From the NCBI GenBank assembly GCA_022821065.1, contig JAJEEK010000122.1:1-64000 (forward strand): DNA of 64,000 bases, written 5' to 3'. The stretch is from Candidatus Poribacteria bacterium. Its GTDB lineage: Bacteria > Poribacteria > WGA-4E > WGA-3G. This document shows positions 44,599 through 53,341 of this stretch, piece by piece (within the stretch, counting starts at the first letter, position 1; every line of letters begins with the position of its first letter). The notes under the pieces were generated by a model. That model was given only the letters and a program-made list of their open reading frames with translations. It was not told the origin of the DNA and did no database searches. Made by a program: the position numbers and the translations under genes.

Positions 44599-44692
44599 AG
44601 TTACCAGTTACCAGTTACCAGTTACCAGAAAAGAAACATTGTGTCATCCGAAGCCTTCTTAACTGGTTACTGGCCACTGGGTACTGGGTACT
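44599..44692. repeat. heptamer-type hairpin repeat between rpsB and tsf
   Basis: Four TTACCAG-type units on one side, ACTGGTTACTGGCCACTGG units on the other, with AAAAGAAACATTGTGTCATCC and CCTTCTTAAC inside. Almost a copy of the element at 35475. Confidence 0.9.
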
Positions 44693-44719
44693 GATTGCCG
44701 CAAATAACTGGTATTGGGA

Positions 44720-45613
44720 TTATCGTCGCGGTGCACGACCTCGCCGGTGTTGTCGCGGTGCGCGTGCCTGACGTTGTTCGCTGTCACCGATCGCTTCAGG
44801 TTCCGATGACAACTCCTCCTCTTCAAGTAAAGTGGCACCTTCTTTTTCATGCCGCTCTGCTTCTTGAGGATCACTTATTCGCTGGGCAACTTCGGGATGC
44901 GCTGAATCCTGCTCACTCTCCGCCCCTTCCGAGGCTTCGCCACGCCCTTCAATCACCGCTTCAGCCAAAACTGAGCAGATAAGACGGATCGAACGGATCG
45001 CATCGTCGTTACCCGGAACCGGCAAATCAATCGGATCCGGATCACAATTCGTGTCAACGATGGCAATGATGGGGATCCCCAATTTATTGGCTTCAGCGAT
45101 AGCTGTGTGCTCTTTACGCGTATCGGTTACGATGACGACTTCCGGAAGTCTTTTCATCTCTCTGATACCGCTAAGGTTATTACTCAGCTTACCTTTCTCG
45201 CGCCGTAGATTCATAACCTCTTTTTTTGGTATTCTTTCAAAGAGTCCACTCTCTTCATCGGCATCTAATTTATCCAACCGGTTAATACTACGCCGGATCG
45301 TCTGGAAATTGGTAAGCATACCACCAAGCCAGCGGTGATTCACGTGATACATACCACATCGCTCCGCTTCATCTTGGACTGCTTCTTGTGATTGCCGTTT
45401 TGTACCGACGAATAGCACGCCACCTCTCTTCGCAGCGATATCTTGCACGAAGTCTGCCGCACTCTGCAGCATCCGTAACGTCTTCTGCAGATCAATAATA
45501 TAGATCCCGTTACGCTCAGCGAAGATGTACTCCGCCATCTTCGGATTCCAGCGACGGGTTTGATGTCCAAAATGAACTCCGCATTCGAGGAGTTCTTTCA
45601 TTGTAACTGCCAA
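44720..45613 (-). CDS. rpsB: 30S ribosomal protein S2 with a C-terminal extension
   Basis: The 297-aa small-subunit protein has the S2 core: MKELLECGVHFGHQTRRWNP, GVLFVGTKRQSQEAV, NHRWLGGMLTNFQTI and IPIIAIVDTNCDPD. The last 75 or so residues are an acidic then Arg-rich tail (EEEELSSEPEAIGDSEQRQ, PRQHRRGRAPRR), longer than usual. The start is TTG at 45613: AGGAGG lies 6 nt upstream, and the resulting MAVTMKELL end matches the family, whereas the ATG at 45601 would be too far from the Shine-Dalgarno. Confidence 0.95.
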   Translation of the reverse strand: MAVTMKELLECGVHFGHQTRRWNPKMAEYIFAERNGIYIIDLQKTLRMLQSAADFVQDIAAKRGGVLFVGTKRQSQEAVQDEAERCGMYHVNHRWLGGMLTNFQTIRRSINRLDKLDADEESGLFERIPKKEVMNLRREKGKLSNNLSGIREMKRLPEVVIVTDTRKEHTAIAEANKLGIPIIAIVDTNCDPDPIDLPVPGNDDAIRSIRLICSVLAEAVIEGRGEASEGAESEQDSAHPEVAQRISDPQEAERHEKEGATLLEEEELSSEPEAIGDSEQRQARAPRQHRRGRAPRR

Positions 45614-45631
45614 AAAAAACCTCCTAAGTTT

Positions 45632-45653
45632 GTAGAAGCGAGCCTGCTTCTAC
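45632..45653. promoter_or_regulatory. hairpin in the rpsB leader
   Basis: GTAGAAGC (45632-45639) pairs perfectly with GCTTCTAC (45646-45653) around GAGCCT, 19 bases upstream of the rpsB start. It may be a leader control element or a dispersed repeat. The remaining 351-bp divergent gap to 45965 holds the -10 box below and otherwise nothing I can identify. Confidence 0.4.
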
Positions 45654-45941
45654 CGGGTTTTCGCATCCACCTCCTTCATATTTGCATCAGACTCCCAACA
45701 TGAGAGAACCCGCTGTGCAAATCGAGAGGTGTGTCGTTTTCAGTGTTTAAAGTCCAAAATTCTGATGAACCCACGTTCATCAAAAGTGTTATAAATATTT
45801 TACCACAGAAACGGTCGTATTTCAAGTTTAATCTTATAACACGGATTTTAGGTAAATGTCAAGACAATTTCAACGGTGTTTCTATTAGACCTGAAAACTG
45901 ATAACCACTGAAAAAATATAGAATTCAAGCGATTTTTGTGG

Positions 45942-45947
45942 TATAAT
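45942..45947 (+). promoter_or_regulatory. -10 box of the APH-like kinase gene
   Basis: A perfect TATAAT ends 17 nt before the GTG start. Transcription would begin at about 45953, right at the AGGAGG, giving a very short leader. The box overlaps an upstream in-frame TTG (45947), which argues against that codon as start. Confidence 0.5.
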
Positions 45948-45964
45948 TGACCCAGGAGGAAACG

Positions 45965-47047
45965 GTGGAACATCTCATAAAGCACATCGCTACGCATTTC
46001 AAAACGGATATCGACGCTCTTGAACTTGAACCGATCCAGCACGGCACACGACGGAGACACAATGTCTGTAGATTGAGGCTCGGCAGCAAATACTACCTCC
46101 TGAAACAACACGACATTACCACACCCGTCGTTGAGGCAGGATGGACACCGCTCCAGATTGAAGCAACCGTTCTTGAACTCTTATATCATAATGGTTGCCG
46201 AGTACCACAACTCCTCTGGAAGTCAGAGCACCACCACGCACTCCTCTTAGAGTGGTGTGGTGAATCTACGCTTGACGCACTTGCACAGCACCGCGAGAAG
46301 TCCTCTCAAGATTTGACACCTCTTTTGTTCAAAATCCTCCAGGAAGTGTACAAGATTGAGACCTGTTTTATGACGCACGCGGCACAACTCGCGCCTTACG
46401 TCTTTAGCTTTAATGCACAAGCGATCCTACAGGACTTACTGGCGCGAGGCAAAAAAGTCGTCGGTTATCTCTCACATCTTAGTAATAAACCGATGTCATT
46501 GATTGAAGAAGGGACGTTCGCGGACGCGTGGGATGGGTTCGCTAACCGTCTACAGGGGGCTCCGACAACACTCGGCAGCCTCGACAACAATGCCCGAAAT
46601 ATCGTTATTCGCGAGGAATCCGCGTTCTTTATTGACTTCGCCAGTATCGGTTGGAATTGGCAAGAGATGCGCCTCGTGCAGCGACTCAATAGTATCGGTG
46701 CTTTCCTCGTCTCGCCATCTGAAACAGGTAATTTTATTTGTCTTTTGGACAAGGAGCTTGTCCACACTTATGCCGAGTGGGTAAGCACGCATCGTGAGAC
46801 CTGTCCGCTTGACGAACTCACTGCGCGAGTTGACGGGCATCATCTGTTATTTTACTTATCAGTTGTTGACCAATTGTTGCGAGCCGTTGCGCAGCCCGAT
46901 GCTACCGAAAGCAGAATGCTACTTGAGGCGTGGGGCGATCCACAAAAGAGATTCCGAAGTGCTATGGCACATATTACTGGCACGCGTTTAAGCGATGACG
47001 TTTACACGAACCGGATTCGGGAGATAATAACCGATCTTTCTGCCTAA
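45965..47047 (+). CDS. aminoglycoside-phosphotransferase-like kinase
   Basis: A 360-aa soluble protein with the APH/choline-kinase fold. A nucleotide-binding N-lobe has YYLLKQHD, and HHALLLEWCGESTLDALAQH forms the hinge. The catalytic loop is SLDNNARNIVI, and a metal-binding segment reads AFFIDFASIGWNW. The usual HGD of the loop is SLD: the aspartate and the distal asparagine are kept, the histidine is lost. The substrate may be a small metabolite. The GTG at 45965 has AGGAGG 5 nt upstream. Confidence 0.75.
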   Translation: MEHLIKHIATHFKTDIDALELEPIQHGTRRRHNVCRLRLGSKYYLLKQHDITTPVVEAGWTPLQIEATVLELLYHNGCRVPQLLWKSEHHHALLLEWCGESTLDALAQHREKSSQDLTPLLFKILQEVYKIETCFMTHAAQLAPYVFSFNAQAILQDLLARGKKVVGYLSHLSNKPMSLIEEGTFADAWDGFANRLQGAPTTLGSLDNNARNIVIREESAFFIDFASIGWNWQEMRLVQRLNSIGAFLVSPSETGNFICLLDKELVHTYAEWVSTHRETCPLDELTARVDGHHLLFYLSVVDQLLRAVAQPDATESRMLLEAWGDPQKRFRSAMAHITGTRLSDDVYTNRIREIITDLSA

Positions 47048-47095
47048 AGTTCAATTAGACATATTCCAAAAATCTGCTGTCTGTCGAATTTAGTG

Positions 47096-47506
47096 TCATT
47101 TTTCGGCACCAGTGTCCTCACGGATTGTACCTTCAAGTTTAAGGAGGAATTCCTGAGTTTCCGGTGTTGACGGTTTTTTTACATGAAACTCGTTCTGATA
47201 GTCTTTCATGACTGCATACAGGGACATGAGATTAACCTGTCGGTTCTCGATCGCTTCACGGACGTTCTGAAAACTTTCAACGATCTGCTCTTCCGCGATA
47301 CCGTCAGGTCTTCGTTCCGCTGAATTAAGACGCTTTTCTATATTACCGAGTGCGTGTTTTGCCATCCAATAGCGTGCCCCTTCAGCTCCACCGACTTGTC
47401 GATAAACCAGCACTCCGAAAAGTAAACCGCCTGCTATAATTACCAACAAAAAAGTTAAAAGTCTTCTGTAGCAGCCACTCAGTTTTCTGTTTATTGTATT
47501 CGCCAT
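47096..47506 (-). CDS. small single-pass membrane protein of unknown function
   Basis: A 136-aa protein with one strongly hydrophobic helix near residues 16-38 (LLTFLLVIIAGGLLFGVLVY) after a basic N-terminus, then a polar, mostly helical domain rich in E and R. No family recognised. A TTG start at 47533 is in frame, but the ATG at 47506 gives a normal positive-inside N-terminus. It lies 76 bp after the amidohydrolase on the opposite side of the kinase. Confidence 0.6.
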   Translation of the reverse strand: MANTINRKLSGCYRRLLTFLLVIIAGGLLFGVLVYRQVGGAEGARYWMAKHALGNIEKRLNSAERRPDGIAEEQIVESFQNVREAIENRQVNLMSLYAVMKDYQNEFHVKKPSTPETQEFLLKLEGTIREDTGAEK

Positions 47507-47582
47507 GTTATTTTTTGTTTCGGACCACCACAATGTCCGTAGATTTATGTTTTTTTCTCAGTGTGTTTGCAATAGACACTGT

Positions 47583-48698
47583 TTAGATTTTTCCCTCGCG
47601 TATTGTTAATGCTGCCTTCAACTTCTGATTTCCGATAAATTTTGTTCCGTGTGCGTCAAAGAACTCGAATTCACCTTCAAGCACTTCAAAAACTGCAACA
47701 TCGGCAGTCGTGCCGACTCGCAAATTGCCGAGTTGTTCCGCACGTCCGATAGCCTTTGCTGCACTGAAGGTTGCTTTGTTAATTACATCTTCAAGGGACA
47801 CCCCTAAATGCATCAACTTCGACAACGTTGTCGGTAGATCGTAGACGGGACCGTTGATATTTCCGGTGTGTAAATCGGTGCTGATAACATCGGATATGAA
47901 TCCTTGTTCCATCGCACGTTGTGCGATTTCATAATGGAAACTACCGGCACCGTGTCCGACATCAAAGATGATACCGTCTTCACGCGCTTTCCATGCTTCG
48001 GGGATGATTCGTCCCTTTTCGTCAACAATGTTATCGCCGTTCCCTTGGAAGCAGTGTGTAATCACATCGCCCGGACGCAAGAGTCTCAAAATATCGGGGA
48101 GCGGAACACCCGCACCGATATGGCACATGACAGATGTGCCAGCACGCTCGGCGGCTTCAATCGCGCGTTTCAGCGGTTCAACACCATTATCGCCGACCTG
48201 TCCCTTCCCTTGACGGACCTTGACCCCGACGGTGATATCTCGGTTTCTTTGTAGCGTTTCCGCGACGCGAGCCGGATTGGCGTAAGCCATATCGAACATT
48301 TCGCCGACCGGTCCATAGACAAGCCCGATCCCGGAGATATGGATGTAAGTAAGGACGTTCGTTCGAGCAGGTTCAGCGATAAACTCACGGAAACCGGGGA
48401 AGGTCGCCCAACTTGGGCTGCCAGCATCCACAACTGTGGTCGTTCCTGCTGTCATGCAAACGGCGTCGGGTCTGATACCCCACGTTGTTACGCCGTAATA
48501 GACGTGGGTATGGATATCCACGAGTCCCGGGGTCACGTATTTATCTTTAACAGAGACGGTATGCGCTGCTGCATCTTCGGGGATATCCGTTTCAATTGCT
48601 GCGATAGCACCGTTAGCAATAGCGACATCGCGCACCGAATTCAATCCCTGAGCAGCATCAATGACAGTGCCCCCTTTCAGTAGAACGTCATATTTCAT
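47583..48698 (-). CDS. amidohydrolase/deacetylase-family metallohydrolase
   Basis: This 371-aa enzyme has the amidohydrolase metal site: PGLVDIHTHVYYGV (HxH), CHIGAGVPLPD, ITHCFQGNG and a distal STDLHTGNI aspartate. Its N-terminal composite beta domain (DVLLKGGTVIDAAQGLNSV) and C-terminal TADVAVFEVLEGEFEFFD are typical of the dihydroorotase-like deacetylase group. The substrate is not clear. It is followed upstream by queE, 47 bp away, on the same strand. Confidence 0.88.
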   Translation of the reverse strand: MKYDVLLKGGTVIDAAQGLNSVRDVAIANGAIAAIETDIPEDAAAHTVSVKDKYVTPGLVDIHTHVYYGVTTWGIRPDAVCMTAGTTTVVDAGSPSWATFPGFREFIAEPARTNVLTYIHISGIGLVYGPVGEMFDMAYANPARVAETLQRNRDITVGVKVRQGKGQVGDNGVEPLKRAIEAAERAGTSVMCHIGAGVPLPDILRLLRPGDVITHCFQGNGDNIVDEKGRIIPEAWKAREDGIIFDVGHGAGSFHYEIAQRAMEQGFISDVISTDLHTGNINGPVYDLPTTLSKLMHLGVSLEDVINKATFSAAKAIGRAEQLGNLRVGTTADVAVFEVLEGEFEFFDAHGTKFIGNQKLKAALTIREGKI

Positions 48699-48745
48699 TT
48701 TCGGCTCCGCACTCGGTTTTCGGTGTGATTTGCGAACGCATAAAC

Positions 48746-49426
48746 TCAGACCCCACGTTTATCACCCCAAATATCGACATGTACACGCGGCGAATAGCGA
48801 TACCCGTTCTCTTTGCAGAGATCGACCAACCACTCCTGTTTCCGGTGTAGCACACTAGGTGTCGTTCCTTGCGGCATCAATAAAATTGCCTCGGCAGGGA
48901 TCCCGATACCTGTCTGTAGTGCTTGAATTTCAGTTAAATCTTCAGGCGTATCAACCACAAACTTAACTTGGCACGGATACGCGTCAAGGAACTTACGGAT
49001 AACCTCCGGACGGATGCGATCTCGTTCGTGCCGCTTGAAAAATCGATCATCTGTCGGTGGATTGGAGTTCCGCAGCTTCGGACTCATCGAGATGAGATGC
49101 GCAGCGACTTTAACGAAACGTGTAGCGTTCGTCTCAATTGTAATGTGGTGTCCCCGCGCGTCGAGTTCACGACAAAGTTCTATCAACGCTTCCGACTGAA
49201 TAAACGGTTCACCACCGGTAATAACGACGTGTTTACATCCGTATTGTGTAATTGCGGTGACACTTTCAGCAACGGTGATGTCCCGATCTTCAGGGTCCCA
49301 AGATGTATAAGGTGTATCACACCAGACACATCTCAGGTTACAATAACTCGTCCGAAAAAAAACGGAGGGGACACCGATGAGCTGCCCTTCACCTTGAATT
49401 GTATGGAAGAGTTCACTGAATTTCAT
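48746..49426 (-). CDS. queE: 7-carboxy-7-deazaguanine synthase
   Basis: The 226-aa radical SAM enzyme converts carboxytetrahydropterin to CDG in queuosine/7-deazaguanine synthesis. The cluster motif is C29-x3-C33-x2-C36 in SYCNLRCVWCDTPY. The family start ELFHTIQGEGQLIGVPSVFF and VVITGGEPFIQ are intact. The ATG at 49426 begins the family-typical MKFSELF; a GTG at 49435 is also in frame. No other queuosine gene is seen nearby. Confidence 0.92.
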   Translation of the reverse strand: MKFSELFHTIQGEGQLIGVPSVFFRTSYCNLRCVWCDTPYTSWDPEDRDITVAESVTAITQYGCKHVVITGGEPFIQSEALIELCRELDARGHHITIETNATRFVKVAAHLISMSPKLRNSNPPTDDRFFKRHERDRIRPEVIRKFLDAYPCQVKFVVDTPEDLTEIQALQTGIGIPAEAILLMPQGTTPSVLHRKQEWLVDLCKENGYRYSPRVHVDIWGDKRGV

Positions 49427-49458
49427 AGGAAGCACCTGCGCGATTTACTTCGCCGACG

Positions 49459-49830
49459 CTAAGCCTCAATGAGTTCGATCTGAACGTTGTCGGGTCCCTT
49501 GAAGAACGCCATCATCAGTCCTTCGGGTTTCAGGTCTTCGAGCTCTGCCCCTTTCGCTTGGAGTCTTGCGACTTCTGCGTCCAGATCTTCTACGGTGAAA
49601 GCGAGTTGATAGACGCCCCAACGCGGATTGCCGGTCGTATCCTCGACTTCCATGTCACCGAGTTTTGGGGAGAGGAAGATCCGTTCTCCGCCGATTTCCA
49701 TCCGTACAATTTTTAGGCCGCGCGCCTCGCCAACTTCAATAACCTTTCCGTCAAACATCTCTTCGTAATAGCGAATCGCGCCTTCAAGGTCTTCGCATCG
49801 AAGATGAACATGGTGAAATGTAACTGCCAT
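49459..49830 (-). CDS. VOC-superfamily (glyoxalase-like) protein
   Basis: A 123-aa single-module protein with HHVHLRCEDLEGAIRYYEEM, the paired strand QLAFTVEDLDAEVARL and FFKGPDNVQIELIEA, where H and E residues could bind a metal. Likely a lyase, dioxygenase or isomerase of a small molecule; the substrate is unknown. AGGAAAAC lies before the ATG at 49830. It is 33 bp upstream of queE on the same strand. Confidence 0.85.
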   Translation of the reverse strand: MAVTFHHVHLRCEDLEGAIRYYEEMFDGKVIEVGEARGLKIVRMEIGGERIFLSPKLGDMEVEDTTGNPRWGVYQLAFTVEDLDAEVARLQAKGAELEDLKPEGLMMAFFKGPDNVQIELIEA

Positions 49831-50225
49831 TATCAAGTTTTCCTTTCTTTGAACTGTGAAAAATCGCGCTATAACAGCGCAGAGAATAAAAAATTGTCTA
49901 TGATAGATGGAATTATCACATAATCTTTTGATTGTGTCAAATTATTTTTTCGATTCGCACCCAAAATCAGGGTTATAGGTTACTTCTACAGGATGTCGAG
50001 AAAAAATTGAAGAAAATATCGAAGAATACGTTTAACCTTCGCGTAGCCATTTGGTGCGGTTTCTCTAAAACTTAGCGAATTCTAAAAATGAACTAGAATT
50101 GAACCTTTGCCTGATGATGAGCGTTTAAATAATGAGACTGGCAATTAATGTTCAAATCGTATATAATAAAAACAGAAGTTAAGTTAACACTCTAATGTTT
50201 TTGGCAGTGAATAAGGAGGAGGAAT
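49831..50225. other. 395-bp divergent intergenic region
   Basis: AT-rich. A perfect TATAAT within GTATATAATAAAA lies at about 50162-50167 and could serve the first STAS gene, and AAGGAGGAGG lies at 50212-50221. I see no small gene and no clear repeat. Confidence 0.5.
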
Positions 50226-50567
50226 ATGTCAATAGAAGTTCGCCAGCAAAATGGTGTTACAATTGTGGAACCGAGTGGGAGGATGATGGGAGCTGCAGCA
50301 TCGGATCTCCGTGAAGTGCTGACGGCACAGATAGAGGCATCCGATACCCCGCGTATTCTGATCAATTTTGAGAATGTCAACATGATGGACAGCTCGGGGC
50401 TCGGTTCGCTGCTGGGTGCACGCGCACTTGCAAATAGCAAGGAAGGACGTATCGGGGTCATCAACGTCGCTAAACAGATCAGTAATCTGATTGTCGTTAC
50501 CCGAATCGTCAACCACTTCGAGCACTTTGACAGTGAAGATGAAGCAATTTCAGAATTGTCCACCTAA
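50226..50567 (+). CDS. STAS-domain anti-sigma factor antagonist, paralogue 1
   Basis: A 113-aa protein of the SpoIIAA/RsbV type. The conserved phosphorylation loop MDSSGLGSLLGA includes S56/S57 and follows ILINFENV. Such proteins bind an anti-sigma factor kinase when unphosphorylated and release the sigma factor. No kinase or sigma partner lies in the window. The Shine-Dalgarno AAGGAGG is strong. Confidence 0.92.
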   Translation: MSIEVRQQNGVTIVEPSGRMMGAAASDLREVLTAQIEASDTPRILINFENVNMMDSSGLGSLLGARALANSKEGRIGVINVAKQISNLIVVTRIVNHFEHFDSEDEAISELST

Positions 50568-50590
50568 GTCCACAGTTCGGTGAAATAGCA

Positions 50591-50620
50591 AGAGGGATTG
50601 TTAAAACTTTCCCTCTATTT
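50591..50620 (+). terminator. terminator after STAS paralogue 1
   Basis: AGAGGGA (50591-50597) pairs with TCCCTCT (50610-50616), followed by ATTTTC. The two STAS genes therefore appear to be separate units. Confidence 0.65.
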
Positions 50621-50784
50621 TCAACCGGTCCTCCTGAAAACCGGCAACTCAAAACCACATAATAAACGAACTTTTTCTGATGATGTCAGACTAAAGTAAA
50701 CAAAGATAGAAAATTAAACGTTTAAATTGTAAAAAGTAAGAAAGCAAAAAAATACACTCGTAAAATGAAATCAGGAGAAAAATC

Positions 50785-51126
50785 ATGATTACGAAAATTC
50801 GCAAAGAAAACGGCATCGCAATTTTGGAACCTAACGGAAAAATCATGGGAACCGCATCGTCAGAATTATGGGAAGTGCTCTCGCCGCAAATAGAAGCCTC
50901 TGAAGTTCCCCGCATTCTCATCAATTTTGAGAATGTCAGTAGAGTTGACAGCTCAGGACTCGGTGCTCTCATGGGAGCACGGGCCGCTGTCGCTCGAAAG
51001 AAAGGACGTATCGGAGTTGTCAACGTCGGTAAACAGATCAAAAATCTGATTGTTCTTAACCGGCTCGTCAGACACTTTGAACATTTCGATAGCGAAGACG
51101 CGGCGGTTTCAGCGTTGGCAGCCTAA
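50785..51126 (+). CDS. STAS-domain anti-sigma factor antagonist, paralogue 2
   Basis: Also 113 aa and clearly duplicated from paralogue 1. It shares PRILINFENVSRVDSSGLG, GRIGVVNVGKQIKNLIV and FEHFDSEDA, with the serine pair kept. CAGGAG lies 8 nt upstream of the ATG. The AT-rich upstream gap differs from that of paralogue 1, so regulation may differ. A strong terminator follows. Confidence 0.92.
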   Translation: MITKIRKENGIAILEPNGKIMGTASSELWEVLSPQIEASEVPRILINFENVSRVDSSGLGALMGARAAVARKKGRIGVVNVGKQIKNLIVLNRLVRHFEHFDSEDAAVSALAA

Positions 51127-51150
51127 AACCCACGGTTCAATGAAATACCA

Positions 51151-51181
51151 AACGGGGTGGTTTCTACCACCCCGTTTTTTA
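51151..51181 (+). terminator. Rho-independent terminator after STAS paralogue 2
   Basis: AACGGGGTGGT and ACCACCCCGTT form a perfect stem around TTCT, followed by a run of six T. It ends at 51181, ahead of the chosen start of the next gene. Confidence 0.9.
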
Positions 51182-51219
51182 TATCTCCTAACTTCATCCT
51201 GTTAGAGTTGAGGCATGAC

Positions 51220-53304
51220 ATGTGCTTAGAAAAATGGACGACACTCCGAACTGAACATGTCCACTTACTTGCCGAAGAACTTGCGGCGCGAAATTTACCC
51301 GTTATCGATCAATTTGAGCCGATCGCCGACATTGAAGAACTCCTCACATTCGCTGAAGCAAATCCGACCCCGACGGTATTTATGCCACAACATCCCGCGT
51401 GGCGGTTAGAATCCGTCGCGTCGCGGGTCATTGAGGCGGTCGCGATCGCTGCGCATGAACCGCTCAACGAATTTGGGTATCGCGAACTTGCACGCATCCT
51501 ATTAGAGCATACTGTCTACCTCTATGTATATCCTGATGGCGATCCGCGTCCGAGATTGGAAGCTGGAAGTGCTTTGGCACTTGCAGGCTGCATCTGTGCG
51601 TCGCTACCACAGTCCGAACTTTGGCGACTCGCTGGATTCGGAAGAATTTCGGCAGTACTTTCAGAGGTCGCACCAACCCCATCGGATTCGCATCTCATCC
51701 TGCCAATTGATGCTGCCTTTTCACTCGCGAATGAACGAAATCTACCGATCTTGGCATCCACCGTTGAGACTTATAATAGCGTTCTCAAACGGAATATTCT
51801 AATTGAAACTCAATTTAACTTCCCCTTAAGCGATAGCGATTTCTTTCACGCTCTCAACTTAAATTTTCCGGGACTCGAAGCCGTGAAAACCGCTATCCTA
51901 TCAGACGACATAGATACCGCGAAATCTGCATACACCGACTTTGTCGTGGCGACTTGCAATCCCGATTCTGCCGTATCTGACTACACGACTGCTAAAACCT
52001 ATATCGAATGTCTACTTCGGTTGTCTATCCAGCCGACACCAGCTATCATTGCGACGACAGAGATCGGTATCGCTGCGTGTCTGTTTCCGGAATTCCGATG
52101 GAGTGAGCATTTCCATAAATTGGCACTGCACCGCTATCAGTGGATAGCGGAGGCCTTCTTCCACGTTGATGGTTTTCATAAGGATCGGACGTTGCGCGTC
52201 CAAGTTGAGGCGATCAGTCATTTCGTAAGGTTCCTATCGGTTCATGCGGAGACGACGGCGCGTCCCCATGATTTTGAAGAGATGGAAACGTTTCTTAAAA
52301 AACTGGTGGCGACGTGCATCCATTTGAGCAAACCCGATTACACGTTTCCGCCACTCGGGCGGCTTCCAAACTCCAATTTTGATGCTATTGAACTCTGCAA
52401 AATCGTTGATAGCAACTTCAAACGCGAGGATTTTCCATATCCTGATACCACATCTTACGCGCTCCCTGAGACCGGTTACTACGTGATGAGAGATAACTGG
52501 GAATCGGATGCGCAATACCTGCTTTTCGACACACAGCCATCGACGGAATCCAACAGTCCAGACACATCCGGCCTCGTCCTACACGCGCACGAACGGCAAC
52601 TGGCAACGTGCACAGTCCGTATGGTTGATTCCGAACTATCGGTATCCGAGGCACTTGATTCTCGGTGGATAACTGTCCCCGCCTTCGATTTCGTCGAAAA
52701 TTGGTATCAGAATTTGTCGGTACACTACAAACGCGTTATTTTTTCTCTCAAAGGCGAATACTTCATCTTGCACGATCTCTTACTCGGTGAAGAAGCGCAG
52801 ACAGTGGAACAGGTTTTCCGTTTTGATGGTGATGTTAACGTTGAGGCAGAACAGACGTGGACACAGGACGCACACCGTAGTAATCTCTTTATTTCGACAA
52901 CAGGGACGACGGACATCACAGTGGCGTTAGATACCGACACTGTTACCTATCGGTGCACCAGCGAACCGCCGGGTGTGCTGAACATCTTGCTATTTCCGAT
53001 GAGACCCGATATGACGGTGCATCCGATTATTTCTGCTATCGTTGTTGAGACGGATGCCGATGTGCTCGCGACAGGTTTCACTGTCGAATTACCTGACACC
53101 ACAGACACGTTCCTTATTTCCGATGACGGTTTAGCGGAGATGTCAGCGGGAGATATTATGTTTGTTGGAGAGTTCCTCTTTTTACGGAGAGATGCTTCTG
53201 GATCGGTGTCTCAATTCATTATGCTGAACGGAAAGTTTCTGCAGGTGGGTTCGCAAGTCCTTGCGGATTTAGAGGAACCTCGCGAAAGTTATGTGCAAAT
53301 GTGA
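51220..53304 (+). CDS. heparinase II/III-like polysaccharide lyase-type protein
   Basis: A 694-aa protein with an N-terminal alpha/alpha toroid (RWSEHFHKLALHRYQWIAEA, FHVDGFHKDRTLRVQVEAIS) and a C-terminal beta-sandwich (ETGYYVMRDNW, FDFVENWYQNLSVHYKRVIF, YFILHDLLLGEEAQTVEQVF), the layout of heparinase II/III-type enzymes. No signal peptide is seen, so it may act in the cytoplasm on imported oligosaccharide, or be non-enzymatic. The HAH in LVLHAHERQLAT sits where the catalytic histidine region lies. The frame is open back to 51157, but that start is inside the terminator stem. The ATG at 51220 has GAGG upstream. Confidence 0.78.
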   Translation: MCLEKWTTLRTEHVHLLAEELAARNLPVIDQFEPIADIEELLTFAEANPTPTVFMPQHPAWRLESVASRVIEAVAIAAHEPLNEFGYRELARILLEHTVYLYVYPDGDPRPRLEAGSALALAGCICASLPQSELWRLAGFGRISAVLSEVAPTPSDSHLILPIDAAFSLANERNLPILASTVETYNSVLKRNILIETQFNFPLSDSDFFHALNLNFPGLEAVKTAILSDDIDTAKSAYTDFVVATCNPDSAVSDYTTAKTYIECLLRLSIQPTPAIIATTEIGIAACLFPEFRWSEHFHKLALHRYQWIAEAFFHVDGFHKDRTLRVQVEAISHFVRFLSVHAETTARPHDFEEMETFLKKLVATCIHLSKPDYTFPPLGRLPNSNFDAIELCKIVDSNFKREDFPYPDTTSYALPETGYYVMRDNWESDAQYLLFDTQPSTESNSPDTSGLVLHAHERQLATCTVRMVDSELSVSEALDSRWITVPAFDFVENWYQNLSVHYKRVIFSLKGEYFILHDLLLGEEAQTVEQVFRFDGDVNVEAEQTWTQDAHRSNLFISTTGTTDITVALDTDTVTYRCTSEPPGVLNILLFPMRPDMTVHPIISAIVVETDADVLATGFTVELPDTTDTFLISDDGLAEMSAGDIMFVGEFLFLRRDASGSVSQFIMLNGKFLQVGSQVLADLEEPRESYVQM

Positions 53305-53341
53305 TTGAGACAAGTGGATATACGTACCTATCCATTGTTCG

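Noticed and set aside
51157..51219. Longer N-terminus for the heparinase-like protein
   Set aside because: The extension begins inside the terminator stem of the STAS gene, and the ATG at 51220 has its own Shine-Dalgarno.
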